Positions 12,401-21,232 of a DNA stretch of 64,000 nt are shown one piece after another. The DNA comes from Lachnospiraceae bacterium C1.1 (lineage in GTDB: Bacteria > Bacillota > Clostridia > Lachnospirales > Lachnospiraceae). A program made the position numbers and the translations under genes. The stretch's first letter is position 1. Each line of letters begins with the position of its first letter. The notes below the pieces were generated by a model. The model was given only the letters and a program-made list of their open reading frames with translations, made no database searches and had not been told where the DNA came from. The stretch covers positions 1,561,501 to 1,625,500 of the forward strand of contig JAUISW010000001.1 of NCBI GenBank assembly GCA_030434875.1, written 5' to 3'.

Positions 12401-12822
12401 ATAATAGAATCAGCATCTATCTCATATTGAATATATTCGGATATAACAGATTTTATTTCACTTATATATCCCTGGCGGTTGATATTCTTCTTTAAAACCT
12501 TAAGATCGTCTTTTTTTTCAGACGCAATCCGTCTTAAAATAAGATTTTTTCCCGTATCATCAAGTATTGTTTTTTTATTTTCACCTGCAGCCGAAAAAAT
12601 TCTGTGGGCAAAACGGGTAAATCCCAGCACATCAATGTTCAGGATACCATGCCCCCGACTCCTTTTAAGTATTTCTCCTGTAGCCGCATGTGAAGACTGT
12701 TCCGGAACTATAACAATATAATTCTTTTTATAATTTTTCTCTGACCTGCTGATAAGATCCCTGTAAATATAGTCTGTCTTACCACTCCCCGCAGGGCCAA
12801 GCACGATTTTAAGCAAACCCAT
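9460..12822 (-). CDS. addB: ATP-dependent helicase/nuclease subunit B
   Basis: The partner of AddA and second nuclease of the complex. The 1120-residue protein has Walker A GPAGSGKT at residues 8-15, an inactive helicase-like body, the nuclease motif GRIDRID...IIDYKSG, and four cysteines positioned to hold an iron-sulfur cluster: one in FALCAYEHF and three in CDYCDYRDIC near the C-terminus. This is the AddB arrangement known from Bacillus. The start has GGAGAG just upstream. It is first in the addB-addA-CPBP-membrane-protein run, downstream of a terminator that isolates it from the VanZ gene. Confidence 0.96.
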   Translation of the reverse strand: MGLLKIVLGPAGSGKTDYIYRDLISRSEKNYKKNYIVIVPEQSSHAATGEILKRSRGHGILNIDVLGFTRFAHRIFSAAGENKKTILDDTGKNLILRRIASEKKDDLKVLKKNINRQGYISEIKSVISEYIQYEIDADSIIEEASKRADKNYLAAKAEDIAVLYKAFREKIGTDYITNEEILDLAGKSVKKADFLKGASIYFDDFTGFTPIQYRFIEQLMHITEDCSVALNYDGFSDGLFAMSVQTIANLREIAHNSGWKCETVNLYDNKEVRAADKEDLRFLERNIFRKKKQIFDPVPEHIKLVNTPDPMDEAAFVCSKIHEAVCRGGLRYRDCAVVMSNVETYASALEREADKYGIPLFIDSSSSIELNPFVEFLRAALEIEIENYSFESVMHFLRTGISGFSIEDIDIFENYIKATNMRGRKKYANSWTRPVRTLDADELERINALREKLKSYFESLDEVMTKRNVTAFEYTEALRKFSENLDVREKLEKLSEEFEENAESRRAQEYSQIYDKLEELFDRIENLIAEEKMTLRQYLEILNSGLDEIRVGAIPPGLDRVNAGDMTRSRLQNIKILFFMGMNEGLIPSQNTGSGLLSDFDREYLKEQGIKLSLTAREKIREERLYFYMSVTKPSERLYLSWSDIDAEGKGKRESYFLNVVKKLFPKAELIESDNERIGRELMNENDALKRLSLGLKNSDDKETVEIYRYFASLGNKDQILKNMLDSVFFDYRSDPISKAAAGVIFGHEKYESPSKLEKFALCAYEHFLRYGLKLKEREEFGFERKDMGLILHSVLEMCSGMLQEKGLTFSDLTDEESLKLTEEALEKYLNESDDRVLRSSKRNEYFIIRLDRILRRTVKTLTHQAKSGSFKTSAFEKEFYEEGFRGRIDRIDTAEKDSKIYVSIIDYKSGNKTFDLSRIYYGLDLQLVIYMNAAMKIEKIAHPSLEVKPAGIFYYHIDDPEVRAEDLKEVNAEEAEKSIRGELKLRGIVNADSEVIRLFDSEFESKSDIIPVSVKSGGDFAAAASVLDEDGFGVAADYVRFKSGEFKKSIEDGNISKSPVEYKNISECDYCDYRDICLFDEKKRGYKKRKLKEIKERSEIIELMKTDMMGEEQKEDEIH

Positions 12823-12847
12823 TTCTTCTCTCTCCGATTCGTTTTAA

Positions 12848-12893
12848 TAAAAAAAAGCTATAACGATCCATTTACTGAATCATTATAGCTTTT
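12848..12893 (-). terminator. Rho-independent terminator after VanZ-like gene
   Basis: On the minus strand an 11-bp stem (AAAAGCTATAA with TTATAGCTTTT) is followed by eight Ts. It lies between the end of the 12913-13491 gene and the start of addB. Confidence 0.85.
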
Positions 12894-12912
12894 AGTCCTT
12901 ATCTTAATCAAG

Positions 12913-13491
12913 TTAGATTCTCTGTTTTTCTGAGAGCTCTATATTCTTTGCTGCCTCAGCTGCCCTTCCGTTCTTTTTATCTAAATAAGCAGTCACTGCC
13001 TTCAGGAAGAAATAACCTGTAACAGCACCAAGTGTATTCATTATAATATCATCAAGCTCAAAGTTTCCAAGTCCGGTATAAAACTGAATATACTCTATGA
13101 TCATACTCATTACGAATCCCGGAAGCAATCCAAAATAAGGCTTCTTAAATATATCAAATCCCAGCGGAAGTAAAAATCCCAGCGGGAGTGTAAGCATGAA
13201 ATTCTCAGCCAGATGTATCAGAGTAAGCTGAGGAAAGAAATACGACATCTGGAAAAATGTCAGATTCATTCCATTGTCAAACTGTCCGAAATTTCTATTA
13301 AAAAGAGTCAGATTAAGGACAAAGTAAAAATACATCGTAAGTGCAAAAAGCCATGCACATTTTTGTGCCTTCTTTTTTGCCAGTGCGTAAATTCCCGGCA
13401 TAACAGCAGTTCCTACCGCGATCGCGCCTGCACCATAGTTAACTATCGATGCACAAATGTCATTAACAACCTGATTTATAACATAATCCAT
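12913..13491 (-). CDS. VanZ-like membrane protein
   Basis: A 192-residue polytopic protein of the VanZ family, unrelated in detail to the one at 1853-2368. Signature stretches are FNRNFGQF, LTLPLGFLLP, EYIQFYTG and FELDDIIMNTLGA. About five transmembrane helices are seen, with a charged C-terminal tail. The ATG at 13491 is chosen because GAGGGATG lies at ribosome-site distance; the in-frame ATG at 13515 has no such site. The gene is monocistronic and ends in a good terminator. The function is unknown beyond the family name. Confidence 0.8.
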   Translation of the reverse strand: MDYVINQVVNDICASIVNYGAGAIAVGTAVMPGIYALAKKKAQKCAWLFALTMYFYFVLNLTLFNRNFGQFDNGMNLTFFQMSYFFPQLTLIHLAENFMLTLPLGFLLPLGFDIFKKPYFGLLPGFVMSMIIEYIQFYTGLGNFELDDIIMNTLGAVTGYFFLKAVTAYLDKKNGRAAEAAKNIELSEKQRI

Positions 13492-13800
13492 AAAAAAAAC
13501 ATCCCTCGTAAACATCCATACCTGCCGTATGTTCTCCGCTTTTTGTCAAAAACTTTAACAAAAAACTTAAATATGAAGCTTTCTCAGCTATTATAAAGCA
13601 GTATTCAAAACTTAATGTTAACACAATGTGATTATTTTGTGTTCAAACATATATCTTGAAAGTAAAAACTCTGAATGTTTACATCATGCTCGTGCAATAA
13701 GTACCGAGCGGCAAAACAACTTAAAACATAAAAATCTTAACACATTATGTATACTTTGTCCATATTTTTTAAGAAATTATTACAATTTTATTTATTTTTC

Positions 13801-15711
13801 TTAGAGTTTCTCAATTTCATCAAGCCAAAGAGAAGCTGCGGCATCCGAAGGCATTCTCAGATCACCTCTTGGCGAAACCGCAACAGTACCCACCTTAGGA
13901 CCGTCCGGAAGGCATGAACGTTTGAAATGCTGACTGAAAAATCTTCTGTAAAAGGTCTTCAGCCATTTTTTTATCGTAGCATCATCATAAATTCCTTCAA
14001 ACGTGACCCTTGCCATCCTGTAGATTTTGGAAGGTCTGAATCCGAATCTCAAAAGATAATAAAGATAAAAATCGTGAAGTTCGTAAGGTCCTACAAGATC
14101 CTCTGTTTCCTGGGCGATCTTTCCATCCTTGGGCGGAAGAAGTTCCGGGCTGACAGGCGTATCAAGGACGTCATAGAGAACATTTTTAAGCTTCTCATCT
14201 CCGCAGCTGTCAGCATAGTATCTTACAAGATGGCGCACCAGTGTCTTCGGTATTCCTGAGTTTACACCATACATAGACATGTGGTCACCATTATAGGTAG
14301 CCCATCCCAATGCAAGCTCTGACATATCACCGGTTCCGACAACTATTCCGCCATTCTTATTTGCAAGATCCATTAAAATCTGAGTTCTCTCTCTTGCCTG
14401 ACAGTTCTCATAGGTTACATCATGAATATTTTCATCATGACCGATATCTTCAAAATGCTGTCTAACCGACTTTACAATGCTTATTTCTCTCAGATCCGCT
14501 CCCAGAGCCTTTACCATTTCGATCGCATTGGTATAAGTCCTGTCAGTAGTTCCGAATCCCGGCATTGTTACAGCAGTTATGCCTTTCCTGTCAAGGTGAA
14601 GGCTGTCAAATGCTCTCGCAGTCACAAGCAGTGCAAGTGTGGAATCCAAACCTCCGGAAATTCCGATCACTGCATTTTTAGAATTTATATGCTCAAGACG
14701 TTTTTTAAGACCCATAGCCTGGATAGAAAATACCTCTTCGCATCTTCTTTCTCTTTTTGTCTCGTCGTCCGGTACAAAGGGAAATCTGTCAGGCTTATTA
14801 ATAAGCTTAGTCTCTACTGTTTTAAGAGAAAACGGAATTCTGACATAATCATCATCAGCCGAGATAAATGTGTTCATTCTTCTTCTTTCAGCATCGAGTT
14901 TCTCTATATCGATAACAGCATAAGTAACTTCGTTTTTGAAAAGCTTTGACTCGGCCAGAACCGCTCCGTTCTGGGCAATTATATTATGACCGCCAAAGAC
15001 CAGATCCTGGCTGGACTCGCCCTCTCCTGCCGATGCATATATATAGGCAGAAGAAAGACGCGCGGAAAGCGCTGCTATCATAAGTCTTCTAAAGTCATCC
15101 TTGCCTATTACTTCATCACTGGCAGAAAGGTTAACTATAAGCTCTGCACCGTTCTTTGCAGCATCCATTGACGGTGTCTCAACAACCCATGCGTCCTCGC
15201 AGATCTCAGCGCCTACAACAAATCCTGCCGGATCGGTAAGATTTTCAAAAAGGATCTTCGTTCCAAACGGAACCTCCATTCCATAAAAATCTTCGTAAAC
15301 TATCTCATTATTTCCCGACGTAAAATATCTGGTCTCATAAAATTCGGAATAGTTCGGAAGATAAATCTTAGGGATAATGCCAAGCAGGAGGCCTCTGTGT
15401 ATCGCTGCGGCTACATTATAAAGCTTTCCTCCGCGTTCATAAGGCAGTCCGACAAATATAAGCGCATCAAAAGCCTTTGAATAGTCAACCAGTTCCTTAA
15501 GTGATTCCTTGCATCTGTTAATGAGGAGCCTCTGCAGGAAAAGATCATTACAGGTGTAACCTGAGATGCAAAGTTCAGGAAAAACAATGACTTTCGCTTC
15601 CTTGGCTACTGTTTCCTCCATCAGATACTCTATCTGCTCTGTATTATAGGCAGGATCTGCAACCTTAATCTTTGGAGTCACTGCCGCTACTTTAACGAAT
15701 CCGTCCTTCAT
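13801..15711 (-). CDS. nadE: Glutamine-hydrolysing NAD+ synthase
   Basis: Makes NAD+ from nicotinate adenine dinucleotide with ATP, taking ammonia from glutamine. The 636-residue protein fuses an N-terminal nitrilase-type amidase (FPELCISGYTC with the Glu, the Lys region IPKIYLPNY, GAEICEDAW with the Cys) to a C-terminal synthetase (ISGGLDSTLALL P-loop, VGTGDMSELALGW). The start at 15711 is preferred over 15753 because AGGGA precedes it and the extra 14 codons come from an AT-rich tandem repeat. An 82-bp gap separates it from hslO. Confidence is high. Confidence 0.95.
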   Translation of the reverse strand: MKDGFVKVAAVTPKIKVADPAYNTEQIEYLMEETVAKEAKVIVFPELCISGYTCNDLFLQRLLINRCKESLKELVDYSKAFDALIFVGLPYERGGKLYNVAAAIHRGLLLGIIPKIYLPNYSEFYETRYFTSGNNEIVYEDFYGMEVPFGTKILFENLTDPAGFVVGAEICEDAWVVETPSMDAAKNGAELIVNLSASDEVIGKDDFRRLMIAALSARLSSAYIYASAGEGESSQDLVFGGHNIIAQNGAVLAESKLFKNEVTYAVIDIEKLDAERRRMNTFISADDDYVRIPFSLKTVETKLINKPDRFPFVPDDETKRERRCEEVFSIQAMGLKKRLEHINSKNAVIGISGGLDSTLALLVTARAFDSLHLDRKGITAVTMPGFGTTDRTYTNAIEMVKALGADLREISIVKSVRQHFEDIGHDENIHDVTYENCQARERTQILMDLANKNGGIVVGTGDMSELALGWATYNGDHMSMYGVNSGIPKTLVRHLVRYYADSCGDEKLKNVLYDVLDTPVSPELLPPKDGKIAQETEDLVGPYELHDFYLYYLLRFGFRPSKIYRMARVTFEGIYDDATIKKWLKTFYRRFFSQHFKRSCLPDGPKVGTVAVSPRGDLRMPSDAAASLWLDEIEKL

Positions 15712-15726
15712 ACACTTTTTCCCTTT

Positions 15727-15761
15727 CAAAATAAAATTCAAAATAAAATTCAAAATAAAAT
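15727..15761. repeat. Three 12-bp tandem repeats upstream of nadE
   Basis: The unit CAAAATAAAATT occurs three times head to tail, the third copy ending in C. It lies in the nadE leader between hslO and the nadE start and is translated only if a spurious upstream start is used. Confidence 0.8.
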
Positions 15762-15793
15762 CAAGAATAAACCGGGCCTATCTTTTTTATTTC

Positions 15794-16687
15794 TTATATT
15801 TTACTCTTCTGCTTTGCAGCCTGTAAAAGTGCCTCAAGCTCTTCCGGCGAAAAATGATATGCCTTTCCGCAGAAATGACATTTCACCTCTATTTCCTTGC
15901 CATCATCGATCATGCTCTGCAGTTCCTTTTCACCTGTACTGATAAGAACTTTTGAAACCTTGCTCACGCTGCAGTCGCAATTAAATCCGACATTCTGTCT
16001 TTCGAAAATATTCGGCTCAAGACCTTCCAGAAGGATCCCGATAATATCCTCCGCAGACTTGCCCTCTTTCAAAAGATCGGTTACAGAATTTATCTTTTTA
16101 AGATTTTCCTCTATCTTAGAAATAACATCATCATCGGCATCTGGCATAAGCTGTACTATAAATCCGCCGGCCTCTGCTACGGTGTTTTCTTTTGTCATAA
16201 GCACGCCAAGTCCGACGGAAGAAGGAACCTGTTCGCTCGATGCAAAATAATAAGTCAGATCCTCAGCTATTTCACCGCTCACAAGCTCTACATTTCCAAC
16301 ATAAGGATCCTTAAGACCGAGATCCTTTATAACCTGGAGATTACCATGTCCGACAGCAAGTCCTACATCAAGTTTATGATCAGATTTTCTGGCACCTATA
16401 AGAACCTGTGGTTCCAGTGCAAAGCCTTTAACATTACCGTTTGCATCAGCCGTTACCGTAAGTCCCTCCATAGGACCGTCAGATCTGATCTGAATAGTTA
16501 TGATATCGTCTCCCTTAAGCATAGCACCCATCATAGCACCTGCTGTCAGAAGTCTTCCGAGTGCAGCCGTAACAACAGGGCTGGTATCATGGGCTTTCCT
16601 TGCAGTTTCAACTGTATCTTTAGTAACTGCTGCAAAAGCTCTTACTTTTCCTGCTGCGGCAGTTCCTCTAACCATATAATCGCTCAT
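15794..16687 (-). CDS. hslO: Redox-regulated chaperone Hsp33
   Basis: A cytosolic holdase switched on by disulfide formation under oxidative stress. The 297-residue protein has the Hsp33 fold (MVRGTAAAGKVRAFA at the start, GGFIVQLMPDA in the middle) and the four zinc-binding cysteines as FNCDCS and KCHFCGKAYHF at the C-terminus. The start at 16687 follows AAAGGAT. The open frame reaches 16801, but that extension runs through a terminator and into tRNA-Arg and is not coding. It is adjacent to nadE, which may form one transcript. Confidence 0.95.
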   Translation of the reverse strand: MSDYMVRGTAAAGKVRAFAAVTKDTVETARKAHDTSPVVTAALGRLLTAGAMMGAMLKGDDIITIQIRSDGPMEGLTVTADANGNVKGFALEPQVLIGARKSDHKLDVGLAVGHGNLQVIKDLGLKDPYVGNVELVSGEIAEDLTYYFASSEQVPSSVGLGVLMTKENTVAEAGGFIVQLMPDADDDVISKIEENLKKINSVTDLLKEGKSAEDIIGILLEGLEPNIFERQNVGFNCDCSVSKVSKVLISTGEKELQSMIDDGKEIEVKCHFCGKAYHFSPEELEALLQAAKQKSKI

Positions 16688-16722
16688 ATATTTAAATCCT
16701 TTCAAAGCTTTTTTCATAATAT

Positions 16723-16760
16723 ACCAAAAAAGCTGCAAGTTTTCAAAAAACCTGCAGCTT
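16723..16760 (-). terminator. Terminator downstream of tRNA-Arg
   Basis: On the minus strand AAGCTGCAGG pairs with the distal CTTGCAGCTT and is followed by a T-run. It separates the tRNA from hslO. Confidence 0.8.
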
Positions 16761-16776
16761 AATGTCTTAAATGAAG

Positions 16777-16850
16777 TGCGTGCGACAGGATTCGAACCCA
16801 CGACCTTCTGGTCCGTAGCCAGACGCTCTATCCAGCTGAGCTACGCACGC
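16777..16850 (-). tRNA. tRNA-Arg (anticodon ACG)
   Basis: A 74-nt cloverleaf on the minus strand. The seven-base acceptor GCGTGCG pairs with CGCACGC, the D arm is TAGCTCAGCTGGATAGAGC, the anticodon stem TCTGG/CCAGA holds loop CTACGGA (anticodon ACG, read as ICG), and the T loop is GGTTCGAATCC. Discriminator A is present and CCA is not encoded. The T stem has several wobble pairs. Confidence 0.96.
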
Positions 16851-16891
16851 ACGTTGTGTCGCTCAAACAAGCGACAATAGATATTATATGT

Positions 16892-17659
16892 TCAACTTTC
16901 TTCTTTGTCAACAGTTTTTTCAATTTTTTTTACAAAAATTTCTGCCCATGCCGGCATGAAGCCCGAAACAATTGCCACATCCTGCGAAATAGAGTGGCTT
17001 TCCGAGGTTCCATAATATGGAAGAAAGCCCTTTTCGATAATTTTTTCTTTTAGTGCAGTCACAAGATAAAGCGCAAGTCCATGATGTTCATAATCTCTAT
17101 CAACATCAATTCCTATCTGCCACATATACTTTCCATCTGCCGAAGCTCCTGCCGCCGCGATCGGAATGCCGTTGTCATATGCCGCTATGCCGATAACATC
17201 AGGCTGAAGCTTTGCACCCGGAAATGCATGCGGAAACTTTCCGCTTGCTGAAAGCTCTCCAAGATTATCTACATCAAACCATCTTGTCTCATAGGGACAC
17301 TCAAGCTCAATGTCTTCCCAGTTATAATCCGGCAGAAAATATATATGTGTATCATGAATACAGAGTCCGTATTCTTCAAGCTTTTTATCCAAAGTCCTGA
17401 GATTCTCAAATTTACAGAACCACTCACACTTAAAGGTCATATACTTTTCCCTTACCCAGGGAAGAAGCTCTTTCGACGCCATTATATAGGCATCTCCTTT
17501 ATATATTATGGCACGAAAATCTTCCGACATACCGTCAAATAGTCTTGCTCCTTCAAGCCTTTTTGATTCATTTATCATTATACGGTATTTATATTCGCAT
17601 TCCAGCGAGCAGTTTGTATCAAGCCTGAACTGTGCTCTTGCAATATCATCGAAATTCAT
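16892..17659 (-). CDS. GNAT family N-acetyltransferase
   Basis: A 255-residue protein with an N-terminal region of unclear fold and a C-terminal GNAT domain at about residues 130-240. The acetyl-CoA binding segment reads VDRDYEHHGLALYLVTALKE, followed by the typical SQDVAIVSGF. The substrate cannot be told from sequence. It overlaps the diguanylate cyclase gene upstream by 14 bp, so the two are coupled and may act together. The start ATG lies inside the upstream gene. Confidence 0.75.
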   Translation of the reverse strand: MNFDDIARAQFRLDTNCSLECEYKYRIMINESKRLEGARLFDGMSEDFRAIIYKGDAYIMASKELLPWVREKYMTFKCEWFCKFENLRTLDKKLEEYGLCIHDTHIYFLPDYNWEDIELECPYETRWFDVDNLGELSASGKFPHAFPGAKLQPDVIGIAAYDNGIPIAAAGASADGKYMWQIGIDVDRDYEHHGLALYLVTALKEKIIEKGFLPYYGTSESHSISQDVAIVSGFMPAWAEIFVKKIEKTVDKEES

Positions 17660-18791
17660 ATTTGTCTATTTCCTTCATAAGCCGTTTATTTTTATAGAGG
17701 TCTTCATCAGCCCTGCTCACAATTTCCTCATATGAGGTCTTATAAATAAATCCATCGGCATAACCATCGGCAATCCCAAAGGGATAATCCTTGAATGTCG
17801 CAACCCTGACGCACTCATCCTGCATTTCCTGCCTTTCCTTTAAAACGACCGATGTATCCGGATCAATATAAATTGCACAGAATTCATCTCCGCCGATCCT
17901 GTATATTCTCCAGGCATCTTTCATACAGTTTTTAATGATCTGGGCTCCTGCTGAAATAAAATCATCTCCACTGAGATGGCCATAATTATCATTTACAATT
18001 TTCAGATTATTAAGGTCAAAAAGAATAACTCCGACTTTCTTCTTTTCATTCTTAAGACGTTTCTGATCTTCCTTATAGCAGTTTTTATTACGCACTCCGG
18101 TATACATATCAATAAATGCCTGCTGCCTGTAGGCATCCACCGGATTTTCCAATGCCAGAAACATTCCTGTAGCAACTACTGCAGCAATTCCACCTGTTGC
18201 AAGGATTTCCGGTCGAAATACCTGCGCCATGATCACTCCGAGTATAGCTACTTCTACAGGAATCATGATCTTGCAAAAGCTTTCCCCTACTTCTCTGAAT
18301 CTCACTATCAAAAGAACTATGGTAGATATTTCATATATGATACCAACGGCAAAATTTATCGCCAGGGGTATACCCTGAGTAATTACCACTCCGCCGATCT
18401 CAACATATTTTACCTTGAAAAAGAGGCTGACTAAAAAAGTCGCAGCAACTATACAGTAAGATGCTATCCTGACATTTTTCTTCTTTTTCTTGAAGTATGC
18501 AATTCCATGTACATATGTGAAAATTTCATTTAAGACCATTACTGCGCTGATATAAAGCAATTTCTGAACAAAATCATTTAAGGGTTCAAAGATCAGATTC
18601 CTGTAATTGCCCATCAAAAATGCCGCTGCATCCAGCATCACATGAAGAAGCGAAAACATACAAATACGAATGAAGCTGTTGTCTCTCGATGTTCTCTGTG
18701 TCCTTATGCAATATGTCAAAAGGCACAATAAGACCACAATACTGACAATTTCTTCTCTTATAACAAAAATCAAACTAAATACCTTTTCCAT
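17646..18791 (-). CDS. Membrane-bound diguanylate cyclase (GGDEF)
   Basis: Predicted to make cyclic di-GMP at the membrane. The 381-residue protein has about seven or eight hydrophobic helices over residues 1-215 and a GGDEF domain at about 220-370. Substrate and metal residues are present in GVILFDLNNLKIVND and the intact RIGGDEF. No RxxD inhibitory site precedes the signature at the usual distance. The N-terminal membrane module resembles MASE-type sensors by topology only. It is followed in coupled fashion by the GNAT gene, and no EAL domain is nearby. Confidence 0.9.
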   Translation of the reverse strand: MEKVFSLIFVIREEIVSIVVLLCLLTYCIRTQRTSRDNSFIRICMFSLLHVMLDAAAFLMGNYRNLIFEPLNDFVQKLLYISAVMVLNEIFTYVHGIAYFKKKKKNVRIASYCIVAATFLVSLFFKVKYVEIGGVVITQGIPLAINFAVGIIYEISTIVLLIVRFREVGESFCKIMIPVEVAILGVIMAQVFRPEILATGGIAAVVATGMFLALENPVDAYRQQAFIDMYTGVRNKNCYKEDQKRLKNEKKKVGVILFDLNNLKIVNDNYGHLSGDDFISAGAQIIKNCMKDAWRIYRIGGDEFCAIYIDPDTSVVLKERQEMQDECVRVATFKDYPFGIADGYADGFIYKTSYEEIVSRADEDLYKNKRLMKEIDKYEFR

Positions 18792-19119
18792 CCTGTCGTA
18801 CCCTGTCGGTCCCCCACAAACCTAACACTATCCGTCAATAGTTACAAAACATTACCGATCATTCAACCCGGATCGCATGAAAAAAGTTAATCTTACAAGA
18901 ATACTTACGTTTTTCAAATTCAAAAAACAGTGGTATCTTATATAAAAAAATTAATCTTTTAGAAACAGTTTTGTAACTCATTGTTCTGATTATAGCACAT
19001 AGAGCACGTAAAGTCGTGCAATATAAAGTTCAAAATTAAATACATAAGAGAAATAAAAAGGACTTTTCAGATTACAGTTATTCTGTATTCCGAAAAGTCT
19101 TTTATAACTTAGATAAATC
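18792..19119. other. Intergenic region between diguanylate cyclase and sugar transporter
   Basis: This stretch holds no convincing gene. It contains the leader of the cyclase gene, including a TATAAT near 18993-18998 on the minus strand without a clear -35 box, and the terminator of the transporter operon at 19052-19104. Confidence 0.5.
19052..19104 (-). terminator. Terminator of the sugar ABC operon
   Basis: On the minus strand AAAAGACTTTTC pairs with GAAAAGTCCTTTT around a loop with a smaller internal stem. The T-rich 3' side lies just downstream of the last permease gene. Confidence 0.8.
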
Positions 19120-20157
19120 TTATAAATTTTCCACACTGCATTCTTTAGCCGAGCGAACTCTTAAAAAGCTCTGAAGCAGGATAAAGAATGAAAGCAAAAC
19201 CGCCGTAGAGATCTTAACCCACCAGGAAGAAAGCGATCCGTCAAAAGATATAAACGTTTCTGACGTGCCCTTGATCATACATCCCAAAAGCGTGCCAAAC
19301 ACATTTCCGACACCGCCGTCCAGCAATGTTCCTCCGACAACAGTACTTGCAATGGCATCCATTTCAAGTCCCTTCGCCTGATCTGAAAAACACGACATCG
19401 TATTCATGCAGAATAAGATTCCACCGACCGATACTAAAAATCCATCTATCATATATGTTCTAAGTATGATTTTCCTGACATTTAATCCCATCAGCGTTGC
19501 TGCTCTTTCATTTCCGCCAACTGCATATATGCTTCTTCCAAAAGCCGTGTATCTGAGCATCAAAAATACCAGCAGCACCAGAAGCAAGGCAATTATCACT
19601 GAAGGGTAGATAAAAGGATATATCATTTTCCCGTGTTTATTTAACCTTCCCAGGAAAATAATATTGATCTTGTACTGGGATATGGCTGTAAAGGTCTTTT
19701 CTGTTACAGATATCACCTCTGATGAAATAACAGCTGCGAGACCCCTGCAAAAAAACATTCCCACCAGCGTTACCGCAAAAGGCTGAAGTCGTAAATAAGA
19801 AATAAAAAATCCCTGGATAAAGCCATGAATAATTCCGACCAGCAACACTGCCGCCATTGCAGCCCATGCATTCCAGCCGTGATTCATCATAAGATCTCCC
19901 AAAATAACGGAATTCAACGCCGTCATAGCACCCACGGAGATATCGATCCCACCGGATATCATCACCATAGTCATTGCTGCTGATGTAACTATAAGCCCTG
20001 CATTATTTATAAAAATATTCAAAAAAACCTGAGGCTTTGTAAATCCCTGATCTCCAAAAAACAAAACACCACACAAATACATTAAAAGATAGAGAACTAC
20101 AGTTATCCCGATCAGGCTTTTATTTATATCTGTTTTCTTAAAAAAATCCTTTATCAC
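19120..20157 (-). CDS. Sugar ABC transporter permease, YjfF-like
   Basis: A membrane permease of the RbsC/BPD_transp_2 family, closest in pattern to YjfF of the galactofuranose importer of E. coli. The 345-residue protein has about nine helices and the conserved stretches GGIDISVGAMTAL, RLQPFAVTLVGMF, YAVGGNERAATLMGLN and STVVGGTLLDGGVG. It starts at a GTG that overlaps the stop of the upstream permease as GTGA, with GGAGG ten bases upstream. The paired permease suggests a heterodimeric channel. The galactofuranose assignment is inference; other aldoses are possible. Confidence 0.88.
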   Translation of the reverse strand: MIKDFFKKTDINKSLIGITVVLYLLMYLCGVLFFGDQGFTKPQVFLNIFINNAGLIVTSAAMTMVMISGGIDISVGAMTALNSVILGDLMMNHGWNAWAAMAAVLLVGIIHGFIQGFFISYLRLQPFAVTLVGMFFCRGLAAVISSEVISVTEKTFTAISQYKINIIFLGRLNKHGKMIYPFIYPSVIIALLLVLLVFLMLRYTAFGRSIYAVGGNERAATLMGLNVRKIILRTYMIDGFLVSVGGILFCMNTMSCFSDQAKGLEMDAIASTVVGGTLLDGGVGNVFGTLLGCMIKGTSETFISFDGSLSSWWVKISTAVLLSFFILLQSFLRVRSAKECSVENL

Positions 20158-21221
20158 AATTGAGCTGCCTCCTTTACAAGCGGACTGGCGCCTGCTTTTC
20201 TTACTTTCCTGAAGATTTTTTCAATTTCAGGCGACTGCAGCGAAAGTGCTATCAAAATTACAGCTGCCTTAGATAAAGGTATCTGTACTGATGATACCCC
20301 CATTGCATATAAAGAAGTTGTAAGAGCCTGTATAGTATACGCCCCTATAACAGAGCCAGATATACTGAATTTACCACCTTTAAGCTTATTTCCGCCAAGA
20401 AGAACAGCAAGTATCGCATCCATTTCTACATTCAGTCCTATATTATTCGCATCACAGGAATATATTCTGGACGAATATATCGCTCCTGCCAGGCCTGCGA
20501 GAACCGCTGAAATAATATATGTTAAAAACTTAATACTTCTCGGATTAAGTCCTGAAAGTCTTGCCGCTTCAGCATTCATTCCAACCGCCCTTGCATAAAG
20601 TCCGAAACTTGTGAACCTTAAAAAGATTGCTGTTAATATCATGACCGCTGCTGCTAAGTATATAGGTGTAGGTACAGGATTATTTCCAATATTTGATCCT
20701 AATGCCCTGTAGGCATCAACTCTGATGTAAGTTATCTGTCCGCCACATATAAGCTGGGCAATACCACGACCTGCGGTGTAAAGGATCAATGTTGCAACCA
20801 TCGGCTGGATATTCAGATGTGCAACAAGAAAGCCGTTCCAGACCCCGCATATAAAAGCGGATGCCAGACCGGCTGCCATTGCCAATACGATCGGAGCGTG
20901 AAGAGTATTTACAGACACTTCGCCTCCCGAAAGAATATTTGTAATAACGGCTGCTGTTAATGCAGCCACTGATCCGACAGAAATATCCACTCCACCGGAC
21001 ACAGAAACAACCAGAGTCATTCCGACCGCAATGATCGCAAGCTCTGAACCTCTGTTTATAACATCGATTATAAAACCGTAAAAAACACCATTGGTTACAG
21101 ATACATCAAAGAAATCCGGTGTCTTTACCAGATTTACAAGCAGAATTAAAAGGAGACATATCGCAGGTAAGAAAGACCTGATCTTTTCAATTTTTCCAAA
21201 CGATAACTTCCCCATTTTCAT
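20154..21221 (-). CDS. Sugar ABC transporter permease, YtfT-like
   Basis: The second permease of the pair, 355 residues with about nine helices. Family motifs are SGGVDISVGSVAALTAA, NIQPMVATLILYTAGRG, RAVGMNAEAARLSGLN and LAVLLGGNKLKGG. It starts 11 bp after the binding-protein gene with GGAAGG before the ATG. In E. coli the ATPase gene ytfR lies between ytfQ and ytfT; here the two abut, so the ATPase is missing from the cluster. A shared housekeeping ATPase or one encoded elsewhere must energise transport. Confidence 0.88.
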   Translation of the reverse strand: MKMGKLSFGKIEKIRSFLPAICLLLILLVNLVKTPDFFDVSVTNGVFYGFIIDVINRGSELAIIAVGMTLVVSVSGGVDISVGSVAALTAAVITNILSGGEVSVNTLHAPIVLAMAAGLASAFICGVWNGFLVAHLNIQPMVATLILYTAGRGIAQLICGGQITYIRVDAYRALGSNIGNNPVPTPIYLAAAVMILTAIFLRFTSFGLYARAVGMNAEAARLSGLNPRSIKFLTYIISAVLAGLAGAIYSSRIYSCDANNIGLNVEMDAILAVLLGGNKLKGGKFSISGSVIGAYTIQALTTSLYAMGVSSVQIPLSKAAVILIALSLQSPEIEKIFRKVRKAGASPLVKEAAQL

Positions 21222-21232
21222 AATCCTTCCGT

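Noticed and set aside
15727..15761. Candidate CRISPR array
   Set aside because: The units are 12 bp, contiguous and without spacers; no cas genes are in the window. No other array was seen.
16688..16801. Longer hslO start reading into tRNA-Arg
   Set aside because: The extra 38 codons cross a terminator and part of the tRNA; the ATG at 16687 has a ribosome site and gives the normal N-terminus.
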